14,645 nt of DNA, taken from assembly GCA_019322535.1 (NCBI GenBank), contig JAHWIM010000028.1:1-14645 (forward strand), given 5' to 3'. Positions 1-6,351 of this stretch are shown here, in pieces. Below the pieces are notes generated by a model. It was not told the origin of the DNA and made no database searches. It saw nothing but the letters and a program-made list of their open reading frames with translations. Position 1 is the first letter of the stretch, and the number at the start of each line of letters is the position of its first letter. This DNA comes from Candidatus Woesearchaeota archaeon. GTDB lineage: Archaea > Nanobdellota > Nanobdellia > Woesearchaeales > WJKL01. A program made the translations under genes and the position numbers.

Positions 1-228
1 ATAAATCAAAGTATACTTGGAAAAAAGATTTCTCAGCATGATATAGGGAAAAAATTAAAGTTATTTGATGAAGTTGAGTCAGCAGATATTGTTGCAGGCG
101 GCACAGACATGATAATAAAAGTAAGATCAGAATCAATGAAAAATCTCAATATATTCATAACAGAAAAATTAAGAAATGTAGAGGGTATTGACAAGACTCA
201 GACATTGATGGTTCTAGAAGAAATATAA
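1..228 (+). CDS. Lrp/AsnC-type ligand-binding (RAM) domain protein, 3' part
   Basis: This reading frame is open from the left edge and ends at a TAA at 226-228, giving about 75 residues; its start lies outside the window. The visible part has the layout of the Lrp/AsnC effector-binding domain: a strand ending in D-I-V-A-G-G-T-D-M-I-I-K-V, a helix with I-F-I-T-E-K-L, then V-E-G-I-D-K-T-Q-T-L-M-V-L. This matches the usual pattern of a small-molecule-binding alpha/beta sandwich that dimerises and forms octamers, where the G-G-T-D turn lies near the effector pocket. Whether a helix-turn-helix precedes it cannot be seen, so it may be a full regulator or a stand-alone domain. Its stop codon touches the stop codon of convergent aspS with no base between. 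Confidence 0.75.
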   Translation: MNQSILGKKISQHDIGKKLKLFDEVESADIVAGGTDMIIKVRSESMKNLNIFITEKLRNVEGIDKTQTLMVLEEI

Positions 229-1626
229 TTATTTCTTGAGTTGTATATGCAACTCATCTAATTGTTCTTTTGATACTTCAGAAGGAGCACCCATCACTAA
301 ATCTTGTGCTTCTTTATTTTTAGGAAAAGCAATAAGATCTCTAAGTGATTCTTTTCCCATTATTACCATTAATAATCTATCTATACCTGGAGCAATTCCT
401 CCATGTGGTGGTGTTCCATATCTAAATGCCTCTAATAAATGAGAAAAATATTCTTTTTGTTCCTTAGTAAAACCTATCAAATCAAATATTTTTGCCTGAA
501 TTTCAGAATCATGGATTCTTATACTTCCTCCTCCAACTTCAAAACCATTTAATACCAAATCATGTTGTAATGATTTTGCTTTTCCAGGATCTGTATCTAA
601 AAGAGGAATATCCTCTGGTTTAGGAGCAGTAAACATATGATGTGAGGGAGCCCATTCCTTTCCAGCTCCATAGAAAAAATCTTCTTTTGTTTGTTTCACA
701 AAAAGAGGGAAATCAACAATCCAACAAAATCCCAATTCATTAGTATCTTTCTTATTTTTCCTAATATCAGGAGAATCTGTTTTGTATTTTTTCATTGCTT
801 CATCATAACTTATTCTTGGGAAAGGAATTTGTGTTATTTTCTTATCTGGGAATATTTCCTTAACCATTTTTATCATAAGATCTTCGACAATATTAAGAAT
901 ATCTTCTTGTTCAACAAAACTCATTTCCATATCTAATTGATAAAACTCTCCAGGAGCCCTATGGGCTCTTGCTGCTTCGTCCCTAAAACAAGGAGCAATC
1001 TGAAAATATTTGTCCATGCCTGCAACCATTAAAAGTTGTTTATATTGTTGAGGTGATTGTGGCAACGCATAAAATTTCCCCTTATGTAATCTTGAAGGAA
1101 CTAGATAATCTCTTGCTCCCTCAGGTGTTGATTTTGTAAGAATTGGTGTGGTTATTTCTAAAAAATCTTCTTTGTTGAGATAATTTCTGATAAATTGAAT
1201 TGCCTTATGCCTAAGCAATAAATTTTTTTGCATATTAGGAGTTCTTAAATCCAAATACCTATATTTCAATCTAGTTTGTTCTGTTGAATCTACATCTGTT
1301 TCTAAAGGCAGTGGATCTGCTTTATTTAAGATATTTATCTCTTCAGCAGCAACTTCAATTTCTCCTGTAGAGAACTCTTTATTGATCTGATTCTCAGGTC
1401 TTGCTTGAACTCCTCCTTTTATTTGCAAAACAGTCTCTCTCCTTATCTCTCCTAGTTCCTTTGTAAGCTTAGGATTAACAAAAATCTGTGTAATGCCATA
1501 TCTATCTCTTAAAAGAATAAAGCTTATTCTACCTTGAATCCTATGGGTTTCAACCCAGCCGCTTAAAGTAACATTTTCTCCAGCGTTTTTCTTTATTAAT
1601 TCCCCACATGTATGTGTTCTAAGCAT
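229..1626 (-). CDS. aspS: Aspartyl-tRNA synthetase, bacterial type, GAD domain missing
   Basis: Class II synthetase that charges tRNA-Asp with aspartate in the cytosol; 465 aa from the chosen ATG. An N-terminal OB-fold anticodon-binding domain covers about residues 1-100 (M-L-R-T-H-T-C-G-E-L, then S-G-W-V). Motif 1 includes L-E-I-T-T-P-I-L-T, motif 2 has C-F-R-D-E and E-F-Y-Q-L-D, and motif 3 reads G-I-A-P-G-I-D-R-L. The text follows bacterial AspRS, not archaeal AspRS. Bacterial enzymes carry a GAD insertion of more than 100 residues between D-L-R and W-V-x-D-F-P; here only about ten residues separate D-I-R from W-I-V-D-F-P. The frame extends to a TTG at 1644, but ATG 1626 matches the family start and lies 27.5 bases from the centre of a TATA box, so a leaderless message is likely. 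Discriminating or non-discriminating charging cannot be judged from sequence alone. Confidence 0.95.
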   Translation of the reverse strand: MLRTHTCGELIKKNAGENVTLSGWVETHRIQGRISFILLRDRYGITQIFVNPKLTKELGEIRRETVLQIKGGVQARPENQINKEFSTGEIEVAAEEINILNKADPLPLETDVDSTEQTRLKYRYLDLRTPNMQKNLLLRHKAIQFIRNYLNKEDFLEITTPILTKSTPEGARDYLVPSRLHKGKFYALPQSPQQYKQLLMVAGMDKYFQIAPCFRDEAARAHRAPGEFYQLDMEMSFVEQEDILNIVEDLMIKMVKEIFPDKKITQIPFPRISYDEAMKKYKTDSPDIRKNKKDTNELGFCWIVDFPLFVKQTKEDFFYGAGKEWAPSHHMFTAPKPEDIPLLDTDPGKAKSLQHDLVLNGFEVGGGSIRIHDSEIQAKIFDLIGFTKEQKEYFSHLLEAFRYGTPPHGGIAPGIDRLLMVIMGKESLRDLIAFPKNKEAQDLVMGAPSEVSKEQLDELHIQLKK

Positions 1627-1649
1627 ACCTATCTTGTTTTCCAAGAAGA

Positions 1650-1657
1650 TTTATAAA
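1650..1657. promoter_or_regulatory. Shared palindromic TATA box for divergent aspS and tgt
   Basis: TTTATAAA sits in the 54-base gap between the two ATG codons. Its centre (1653.5) is 27.5 bases from the A of the tgt ATG at 1681 and 27.5 bases from the A of the aspS ATG at 1626. Archaeal TATA boxes lie about 26-27 bases before transcription starts, so one box would give two leaderless transcripts. Both flanks are purine-rich when read toward the box, so either could serve as a TFB recognition element. No second TATA-like octamer is present in the gap. Confidence 0.75.
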
Positions 1658-1680
1658 TTTTATTATTATTCCGAGTTAAT

Positions 1681-2772
1681 ATGTTCAAATTAATAGCAAA
1701 AGACAAGCAAGCAAGAACAGGAATATTAAAAACAGCTCATTGTAAGATTGAGACTCCTTTCTTCATGCCAGTTGCAACAAAAACAGCTGTAAAATACTTA
1801 GACCCAAAAGATCTAGAACAAATTGGAATTCAAGCAATTATCTCAAATGCTTTTGTTTTATCGTTAAGACCAGGAATTAACATAATCAAAAAAGCAGGAG
1901 GCATTCATAAGTTTATGAATTTTAAAAGAAGTATATTTACTGATTCTGGTGGGTTTCAAAAGATTAAAGATTCATTTTATATTAAAAGTTCAGACAAGGG
2001 GTTGAATCTTAAATCCCCATTTGATGGAAAAAAATTCTTACTAACTCCTAAAGAATTGATGAAGATACAAAATACAATTGATTCTGATGTTGCAATGGTA
2101 TTAGATGAAATGCCCCTACACAAACAATCAAAAAAAGAAGTTGAATTAGCAGTTAAAAGAACTCACAAATGGGCAAAAGAATGTATCAAATATCATAAAA
2201 ACAAAAAACAACTATTATTTGGCATAGCACAAGGTGGTTTATATCCAGACTTAAGAGAAAAATCTGCAAAATTTATCAGCTCTTTAAAATTTGATGGATT
2301 TGCTTTTGGCGGCCTAGCAATTGGAGAACCAGAAAAACAAACATACAAAATGATTAATGCTCAAGTAAAACATTTTCCAGAAAATAAACCAAGATATTTA
2401 ATGGGTGTAGGCTCTCCAGCACAACTAATAAACGCAATTACAGCAGGAGCAGACTGTTTTGATTCAACATTCCCAACACAAAATGCAAGACATAATACTT
2501 TATTCACATCAAAAGGAAAATTAGTAATAAAAAATTCCAAATATAAACATGACTTAAAACCAATTGACAAAAACTGTAACTGTTACATCTGCAAAAACTA
2601 CACAAGAGCCCACATCAGACATTTGATGAAAATGCAAGAACCAAATGGATGGAGATATTGTACTTATCATAACATCTATTTCATAAACAATTTAATGAAA
2701 CAAATAAGAACAGCAATAAAAGAAAATAACTTCAATAAATTCAAAAAAGAATTTCTAAAAAAATACAAATAA
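1681..2772 (+). CDS. tgt: tRNA-guanine transglycosylase, bacterial type
   Basis: Exchanges guanine in tRNA for a 7-deazaguanine base; 363 aa, a TIM-barrel enzyme. The nucleophile loop T-D-S-G-G-F-Q places one catalytic Asp at 88, and the other is Asp261 in D-C-F-D-S-T-F-P-T-Q-N-A-R. The base pocket includes D142, Q184 and G-G-L-A-I-G-E (210-216). Zinc ligands are C299, C301, C304 and H330, with the bacterial C-x-C-x2-C-x25-H spacing. Archaeal TGT, which makes archaeosine at G15, is longer and ends in a PUA domain; this protein has the bacterial length and active-site text, suggesting action at G34 of GUN-anticodon tRNAs (queuosine pathway). One oddity: the residue after D142-E143 is Met, where bacterial enzymes usually have Cys. 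Whether the substrate is preQ1, queuine or another base is open. Confidence 0.92.
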   Translation: MFKLIAKDKQARTGILKTAHCKIETPFFMPVATKTAVKYLDPKDLEQIGIQAIISNAFVLSLRPGINIIKKAGGIHKFMNFKRSIFTDSGGFQKIKDSFYIKSSDKGLNLKSPFDGKKFLLTPKELMKIQNTIDSDVAMVLDEMPLHKQSKKEVELAVKRTHKWAKECIKYHKNKKQLLFGIAQGGLYPDLREKSAKFISSLKFDGFAFGGLAIGEPEKQTYKMINAQVKHFPENKPRYLMGVGSPAQLINAITAGADCFDSTFPTQNARHNTLFTSKGKLVIKNSKYKHDLKPIDKNCNCYICKNYTRAHIRHLMKMQEPNGWRYCTYHNIYFINNLMKQIRTAIKENNFNKFKKEFLKKYK

Positions 2773-2773
2773 G

Positions 2774-3397
2774 TTATTCTCCTTTTCCTAAAATCTTAAC
2801 TTCACACGAACATTTCTCTTTAAATTCTTCTGCATCTTCTGTTCCGCCAATAGTACTGCCATAATGCATAGGAACTGCAATTTTTGGCTTAATCATATCT
2901 GTAGCTTGAGCAGCTTCTTCTGCATTCATTGTGTAAGTTCCGCCAACAGGCAATAAAGCAATGTCTGCTCTTATCTTTTCCATCTCTGGAATTACATCAG
3001 TATCTCCTGCATGATAAATATGAACTCCATTCATAGTTAATACGTAACCAACACCTTTTCCTTTTGGATGAAATTTTTTTCCCATATTATAAGCAGGAAC
3101 AACATCTATTATAATTCCTCTTATCTCGACCCTGTCCCCTGGTTTTACTTTTCTAAAATCCCTTCCAATAGAAGGATCACAACTAGAAGGAGCAATTATT
3201 ATTGTTTCTTTGCCGCATACTTTATCTAAATCCTCACTGCTGCAATGATCATAATGCTCATGTGTTATTAACACCAAATCAGCAGTATCTTCTCTTTCTA
3301 TATGAAAAGGATCAATATAAATTGTTATTTCATTATCAATTTTAAAACTAGCATGCCCTAACCACTGAATTTTAAGGCCTTCATAATTTAGCATCAT
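2774..3397 (-). CDS. Metallo-beta-lactamase-fold hydrolase, UPF0173/UlaG-like
   Basis: Predicted soluble metal-dependent hydrolase of about 207 aa. The N-terminal W-L-G-H-A-S-F and the metal signature H-E-H-Y-D-H are followed by the later ligands in A-G-D-T-D and M-H-Y-G-S, so the two-metal site looks intact. Family members of the COG2220 type act on varied substrates, so no substrate is assigned. It is the last gene of a three-gene operon. The frame opens at a TTG (3407-3409), but GGTGAT, which contains the stop codon of the gene before it, directly precedes ATG at 3395-3397 and a second ATG at 3392-3394. That motif matches the 3' end of 16S rRNA, so one of these two ATGs is the real start; the second has the better spacing. 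Translation is probably coupled to the upstream gene. It ends one base from the convergent tgt stop codon. Confidence 0.85.
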   Translation of the reverse strand: MMLNYEGLKIQWLGHASFKIDNEITIYIDPFHIEREDTADLVLITHEHYDHCSSEDLDKVCGKETIIIAPSSCDPSIGRDFRKVKPGDRVEIRGIIIDVVPAYNMGKKFHPKGKGVGYVLTMNGVHIYHAGDTDVIPEMEKIRADIALLPVGGTYTMNAEEAAQATDMIKPKIAVPMHYGSTIGGTEDAEEFKEKCSCEVKILGKGE

Positions 3398-3398
3398 A

Positions 3399-3968
3399 TC
3401 ACCTTTCAATCTTTTTTAGATTTTTCCACCATTCATTTGAACTGGTTTTTTCTATTTCAATAAGTAGTTTTTTGCCTGATTCTGTTTTAATCACTTTTTT
3501 AATATTATCTATCCAATTTTGAGCATCTTTATTCCCTTTTTCAATAAGTTCTTTTGCACTTAAGGCGTTATCTAGTAAATCAGCATCTCTTGCAACAATC
3601 CCTTCTTTAGAACTTTGATCTCTGTACTGGTTATAAACATCAGTTAATTCATCTGCAATTTCTTTTGGTAGATTTTCCATCTGCTCAGCAAAAGCCTTTT
3701 TCTCTGCTTTCCTAAAATCAATATAACGATGACCTACTTTATGCAAGTCGTTTAATCTTGTTTCGTGAATATCATGAAAAGCACAGATTGCTGCTGTTTT
3801 ATATGGGTCTACGTTTTCTAGCTTAGCAAGAATAAATGCAATTTGAGTTGTCCTAGAATTATGCTCTGCAACTGATTCTGGATCTCTTATATTAATTAAC
3901 CAATATCCTGATCTTTTAACTCTATTCAATTGGCCTAATTCAAACAAAAAGTTAGTAATTTTTTTCAT
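3399..3968 (-). CDS. HD-domain phosphohydrolase, YfbR/HDDC2-like
   Basis: Predicted metal-dependent phosphohydrolase of 189 aa, related to the 5'-deoxynucleotidases YfbR and HDDC2. Metal ligands of the HD fold are visible: H36 in V-A-E-H-N, the H65-D66 pair in A-F-H-D-I-H-E, and D128 in A-R-D-A-D. The stretch R-S-G-Y-W before P-E-S-V-A-E-H resembles the substrate-side R-T-G-W motif of the HDDC2 group. In the known families this fold removes phosphate from deoxynucleoside 5'-monophosphates; that activity is inferred here. Its ATG overlaps the TGA of the translin gene in an ATGA junction, and an A-G-G-A stretch lies a few bases upstream, so it is translated from the same message. Its stop lies inside the ribosome-binding site of the next gene. 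Confidence 0.85.
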   Translation of the reverse strand: MKKITNFLFELGQLNRVKRSGYWLINIRDPESVAEHNSRTTQIAFILAKLENVDPYKTAAICAFHDIHETRLNDLHKVGHRYIDFRKAEKKAFAEQMENLPKEIADELTDVYNQYRDQSSKEGIVARDADLLDNALSAKELIEKGNKDAQNWIDNIKKVIKTESGKKLLIEIEKTSSNEWWKNLKKIER

Positions 3969-4546
3969 AATTTTCCTTTTAATTTTAAATCTAAAACAAG
4001 ATCCTCTAATTTTTTTAAATCATATTTTACAGAATCAACCTTTTTTCTTAATTCACTTTCTCTTGCTTCAAACTTAAGCAATTCTCCATAAATTTCATCA
4101 ACCAGATCCTTGATAACCAAGACATCTTTGCTTTTATCTTTTCCAGCTAAAAAAACTGCTTTTCTAACAAGTTCTCCAGTAAGATCGCATAAGCCCAATA
4201 AATAATGAACAGTGCCGACATTTAGTTCATTATGGCTTGGCATTTTCTTATCCTTAACAAATTCAAAATAAAGAATTGCTTCAACATATTCTCCAACAGC
4301 CACCCTGTAAGCACCAACTTCAGTTAATCTAGGATTTTTTGCTGCTATTCCATTTACTTCATCTAATTTTTTGTTTATATCCTTTATTAGTTCTTCAGCA
4401 CTATCTAAATCATCCCTATGTACAGAATAAATGATCTGTTTAGAAAGCTTAATCAAATCTCTGCTTTCTTTGATCAAATTCTCCCTCTTGCTATCAAAAT
4501 TACTAAGCTCCTTTCGCATAATTTCTAAATCTTTGTTGTTTAACAT
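3965..4546 (-). CDS. Translin-family (TRAX-like) ribonuclease subunit
   Basis: All-helical protein of 193 aa in the translin/TRAX family, expected to assemble into a closed barrel that takes in RNA. The family signature L-N-V-G-T-V-H-Y-L-L-G-L is present, and the C-terminal R-K-K-V-D-S-V-K-Y-D-L-K-K-L-E-D is typical of archaeal members. Acidic residues matching the TRAX catalytic set are kept: E-Y-V-E (E86, E89 from the chosen start) and D121 with E125 in C-D-L-T-G-E. It is therefore probably an active TRAX-like nuclease and not an inactive translin-type subunit. A GTG at 4555 is in frame, but ATG 4546 lies 27.5 bases from a TATA box centre, the spacing seen at other leaderless genes here, so I prefer ATG. 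It is the first gene of an operon with the HD hydrolase and the metallo-hydrolase. Confidence 0.88.
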   Translation of the reverse strand: MLNNKDLEIMRKELSNFDSKRENLIKESRDLIKLSKQIIYSVHRDDLDSAEELIKDINKKLDEVNGIAAKNPRLTEVGAYRVAVGEYVEAILYFEFVKDKKMPSHNELNVGTVHYLLGLCDLTGELVRKAVFLAGKDKSKDVLVIKDLVDEIYGELLKFEARESELRKKVDSVKYDLKKLEDLVLDLKLKGKL

Positions 4547-4568
4547 TTTATCCACTAATACCCACCAT

Positions 4569-4578
4569 ATTTATAAAT
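4569..4578 (-). promoter_or_regulatory. TATA box for the translin operon
   Basis: ATTTATAAAT is palindromic, with its centre 27.5 bases from the A of the ATG at 4546, implying a leaderless transcript. The GTG at 4555 would be only 18.5 bases away, too close to be transcribed as a start codon from this box. Confidence 0.65.
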
Positions 4579-4597
4579 CTTTTTGTAAAACGAAAGC

Positions 4598-4605
4598 TTT
4601 ATATA
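4598..4605 (+). promoter_or_regulatory. TATA box for the three-gene membrane cluster
   Basis: TTTATATA is preceded by CGAAAGC, a good TFB recognition element candidate. Its centre is 28.5 bases from the ATG at 4630, so the message probably begins at or within a base of the start codon. It lies back to back with the translin promoter but is a separate box. Confidence 0.65.
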
Positions 4606-4629
4606 TTTAAATTCTTAAAATAAAACCAT

Positions 4630-5199
4630 ATGGCAGAAGAGACTGTGTTTCGAGGTATTGTGGGGTTTCTTGAACAAATTGGAGTATATGATGTAATTTT
4701 ACCTTTCCTTCTTGTATTCACAATTGTCTTTGCAATCCTGGAAAAAACAAAAGTTCTAGGCACAGAAACAATTGAAGGCAAGAAATACACAAAGAAAAAC
4801 ATCAACGCAATGGTTGCTTTTGTAATATCATTTTTAGTAGTAGCTTCTACAAAATTAGTATCTGCTATAAATAGTGCCCTTGCAAATATAGTTTTGCTTC
4901 TTTTACTTGCAGTTTTTTTCCTATTATTAGTAGGTTCATTTTTCAAAGAAGGAGAAGATGTATTCCTAAAAGGAGGATGGAGAACCTTTTTTATGTTTCT
5001 TATGTTCATTGGTGTTGTTTTAATATTTCTAAACGCCTTGGGCTGGTTACAAACATTCTGGAATTATCTTGTTGACCATTGGGAAACCCAATGGGTTGGT
5101 ACATTAGTACTGCTTGTAATCATAATCTTATTTATTTTATACATCACAAAGAGCAAAGAAGAAGCTCCGGCTGCAAAAAAAGAAGAAGGAAAATCATAA
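4630..5199 (+). CDS. Polytopic membrane protein, first of three tandem paralogues
   Basis: Unrecognised integral membrane protein of 189 aa. I see about five hydrophobic segments, near residues 21-38, 57-78, 83-105, 118-138 and 155-172, with a charged K/E-rich C-terminal tail (K-S-K-E-E-A-P-A-A-K-K-E-E). There is no signal peptide or cysteine motif. The N-terminal block has D-V-I-L-P-F-L-L-V-F-T-I-V-F-A-I-L followed by K-T-K-V-L-G, then a second helix starting near K-K-N-I-N-A-M. The next two genes repeat this pattern, so the three are paralogues. A leaderless start at the ATG fits the TATA box. The genes for a type IV filament-like motor lie 3 kb away, which suggests but does not prove a role as membrane components of that machine. 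Confidence 0.85.
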   Translation: MAEETVFRGIVGFLEQIGVYDVILPFLLVFTIVFAILEKTKVLGTETIEGKKYTKKNINAMVAFVISFLVVASTKLVSAINSALANIVLLLLLAVFFLLLVGSFFKEGEDVFLKGGWRTFFMFLMFIGVVLIFLNALGWLQTFWNYLVDHWETQWVGTLVLLVIIILFILYITKSKEEAPAAKKEEGKS

Positions 5200-5200
5200 G

Positions 5201-5206
5201 AGGTGT
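5201..5206 (+). promoter_or_regulatory. Shine-Dalgarno motif setting the second membrane gene start
   Basis: AGGTGT, with the preceding G forming GAGGTG, follows the stop codon of the upstream gene and lies about five bases before the ATG at 5211. It settles the start of the second membrane gene at 5211, although its frame stays open upstream as far as about 5079 across the end of the first gene. Confidence 0.75.
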
Positions 5207-5210
5207 CAAA

Positions 5211-5780
5211 ATGGCAAATGGTTTATTCAGTTTTGGAAGACTTTTTGAGTCACTCGAATATCTTGGCTTAATGGATGTATTACTGCCGTTTCTTTTAATA
5301 TTTACATTAGTATTTGCTGTTTTGCAAAAAACACATATTCTAGGCAAAGGCAGAAAAAATTTTAATGTCATAATTGCTTTAATAGTAGGTTTTAGTGTTG
5401 TTATTCCTCATGTTATGGGCACTTATCCTGCAGGCTTTGATGTAGTAAATATAATCAATGTTATGCTGCCGCAGGTTTCTTTAATCTTAGTAGCTATTCT
5501 CATGCTTCTATTATTAATTGGTATATTTGCCGGCGCTTCAACAATCCCATCATGGATTGCATTAATCTGTTTTGTATTGATCCTATTCATATTTATAGGT
5601 TCAACAGAATGGCTTTATGGCCTAGACTGGTTATATGAGATTTTTGGAACAGAAACAATAAGCTTAATTATAATACTCCTAGTATTTGGAATTATAGTGT
5701 GGTTTATAACAGCAGAATCAAAAGGAGAAAAGGTAACTGGCACATTAGATAGATGGTTAGGAGAACTATTCAAAAGATAA
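5211..5780 (+). CDS. Polytopic membrane protein, second tandem paralogue
   Basis: Unrecognised membrane protein of exactly 189 aa, like its two neighbours. The N-terminal signature M-D-V-L-L-P-F-L-L-I-F-T-L-V-F-A-V-L, then K-T-H-I-L-G and K-N-F-N-V-I-I-A, closely matches the first paralogue. About five hydrophobic segments follow, with an added loop (P-H-V-M-G-T-Y-P-A-G-F-D) between the second and third and an aromatic loop (W-L-Y-G-L-D-W-L-Y) before the last. The C-terminus is charged (T-G-T-L-D-R-W-L-G-E-L-F-K-R). The start at 5211 is chosen because GAGGTG lies five bases before it and because it aligns with the first paralogue; the longer frame upstream is an overlap shadow. The stop is followed after one base by the start of the third paralogue. 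Confidence 0.85.
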   Translation: MANGLFSFGRLFESLEYLGLMDVLLPFLLIFTLVFAVLQKTHILGKGRKNFNVIIALIVGFSVVIPHVMGTYPAGFDVVNIINVMLPQVSLILVAILMLLLLIGIFAGASTIPSWIALICFVLILFIFIGSTEWLYGLDWLYEIFGTETISLIIILLVFGIIVWFITAESKGEKVTGTLDRWLGELFKR

Positions 5781-5781
5781 A

Positions 5782-6351
5782 ATGGTAACCTTCCTTGAAG
5801 TTGGATTGTTAAAATATTTTTCAATAATATTTCCAGCACTTTTAGTATTTGCTTTAGTTTATGCTGTATTAACTATGACAAAGATGCTGGGAGACAGTAA
5901 AACAGTAAATGCAATCATAGCAATAGTATTAGCATTTTTAGTAATGCTATCTGAAGATATTATTGCTCTTATTAACTTCATTGCTCCTTGGTTTGTGCTT
6001 TTCTTCTTATTCATAGTCCTGCTGCTTGTTGTCTATAAAATCTTTGGAGCAACTGATAAAAATCTTGCTAATTTTATAACAACAGATAGGCCAGTCCAAT
6101 GGGCAATATTTGCAGTAGGAATTGTAATAGTAGTAGCTGGATTTTCCCAAGTTTATGGTCAAAGGTTATTAAAATCAACAGTAAATGAAAGTACAGAGAA
6201 TATCACTGGAGTTCAAGCAGTTAGTACAGCAACTTCTTCATTTAGAGATAATGTAACAAGAATATTTTTCAATCCAAAAGTAATTGGTCTTCTTTTTATA
6301 TTCTTTGTAGCTGTGTTTGCAATATCGTTGCTAACACGGGAAACTCTTTAA
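5782..6351 (+). CDS. Polytopic membrane protein, third tandem paralogue
   Basis: Unrecognised membrane protein of 189 aa, the most diverged of the three. The N-terminal block I-I-F-P-A-L-L-V-F-A-L-V-Y-A-V-L, then M-T-K-M-L-G and K-T-V-N-A-I-I-A, still follows the shared pattern, but the Asp before the first helix is missing. Hydrophobic segments lie near residues 10-30, 42-60, 66-86, 106-125 and 168-185. The loop before the last helix is longer and polar (residues about 130-165), rich in Ser, Thr and Asn, and could face outward. It begins in a TAA-A-ATG junction with the second paralogue, with no clear ribosome-binding site, so reinitiation is likely. Its stop codon overlaps the stop codon of the convergent coiled-coil gene. 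Confidence 0.83.
   Translation: MVTFLEVGLLKYFSIIFPALLVFALVYAVLTMTKMLGDSKTVNAIIAIVLAFLVMLSEDIIALINFIAPWFVLFFLFIVLLLVVYKIFGATDKNLANFITTDRPVQWAIFAVGIVIVVAGFSQVYGQRLLKSTVNESTENITGVQAVSTATSSFRDNVTRIFFNPKVIGLLFIFFVAVFAISLLTRETL

Noticed and set aside
1627..1644. TTG start for aspS, six codons upstream
   Set aside because: The ATG at 1626 matches the family N-terminus, and its distance to the TATA box fits transcription start; the TTG would be only about nine bases from the box centre.
4547..4555. GTG start for the translin gene
   Set aside because: It is 18.5 bases from the TATA centre, too close to be in the transcript; the ATG three codons on has the normal spacing.
5079..5210. Long N-terminal extension of the second membrane gene
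   Set aside because: It lies in another frame of the first membrane gene, and a good Shine-Dalgarno motif marks ATG 5211, which also aligns with the paralogue.
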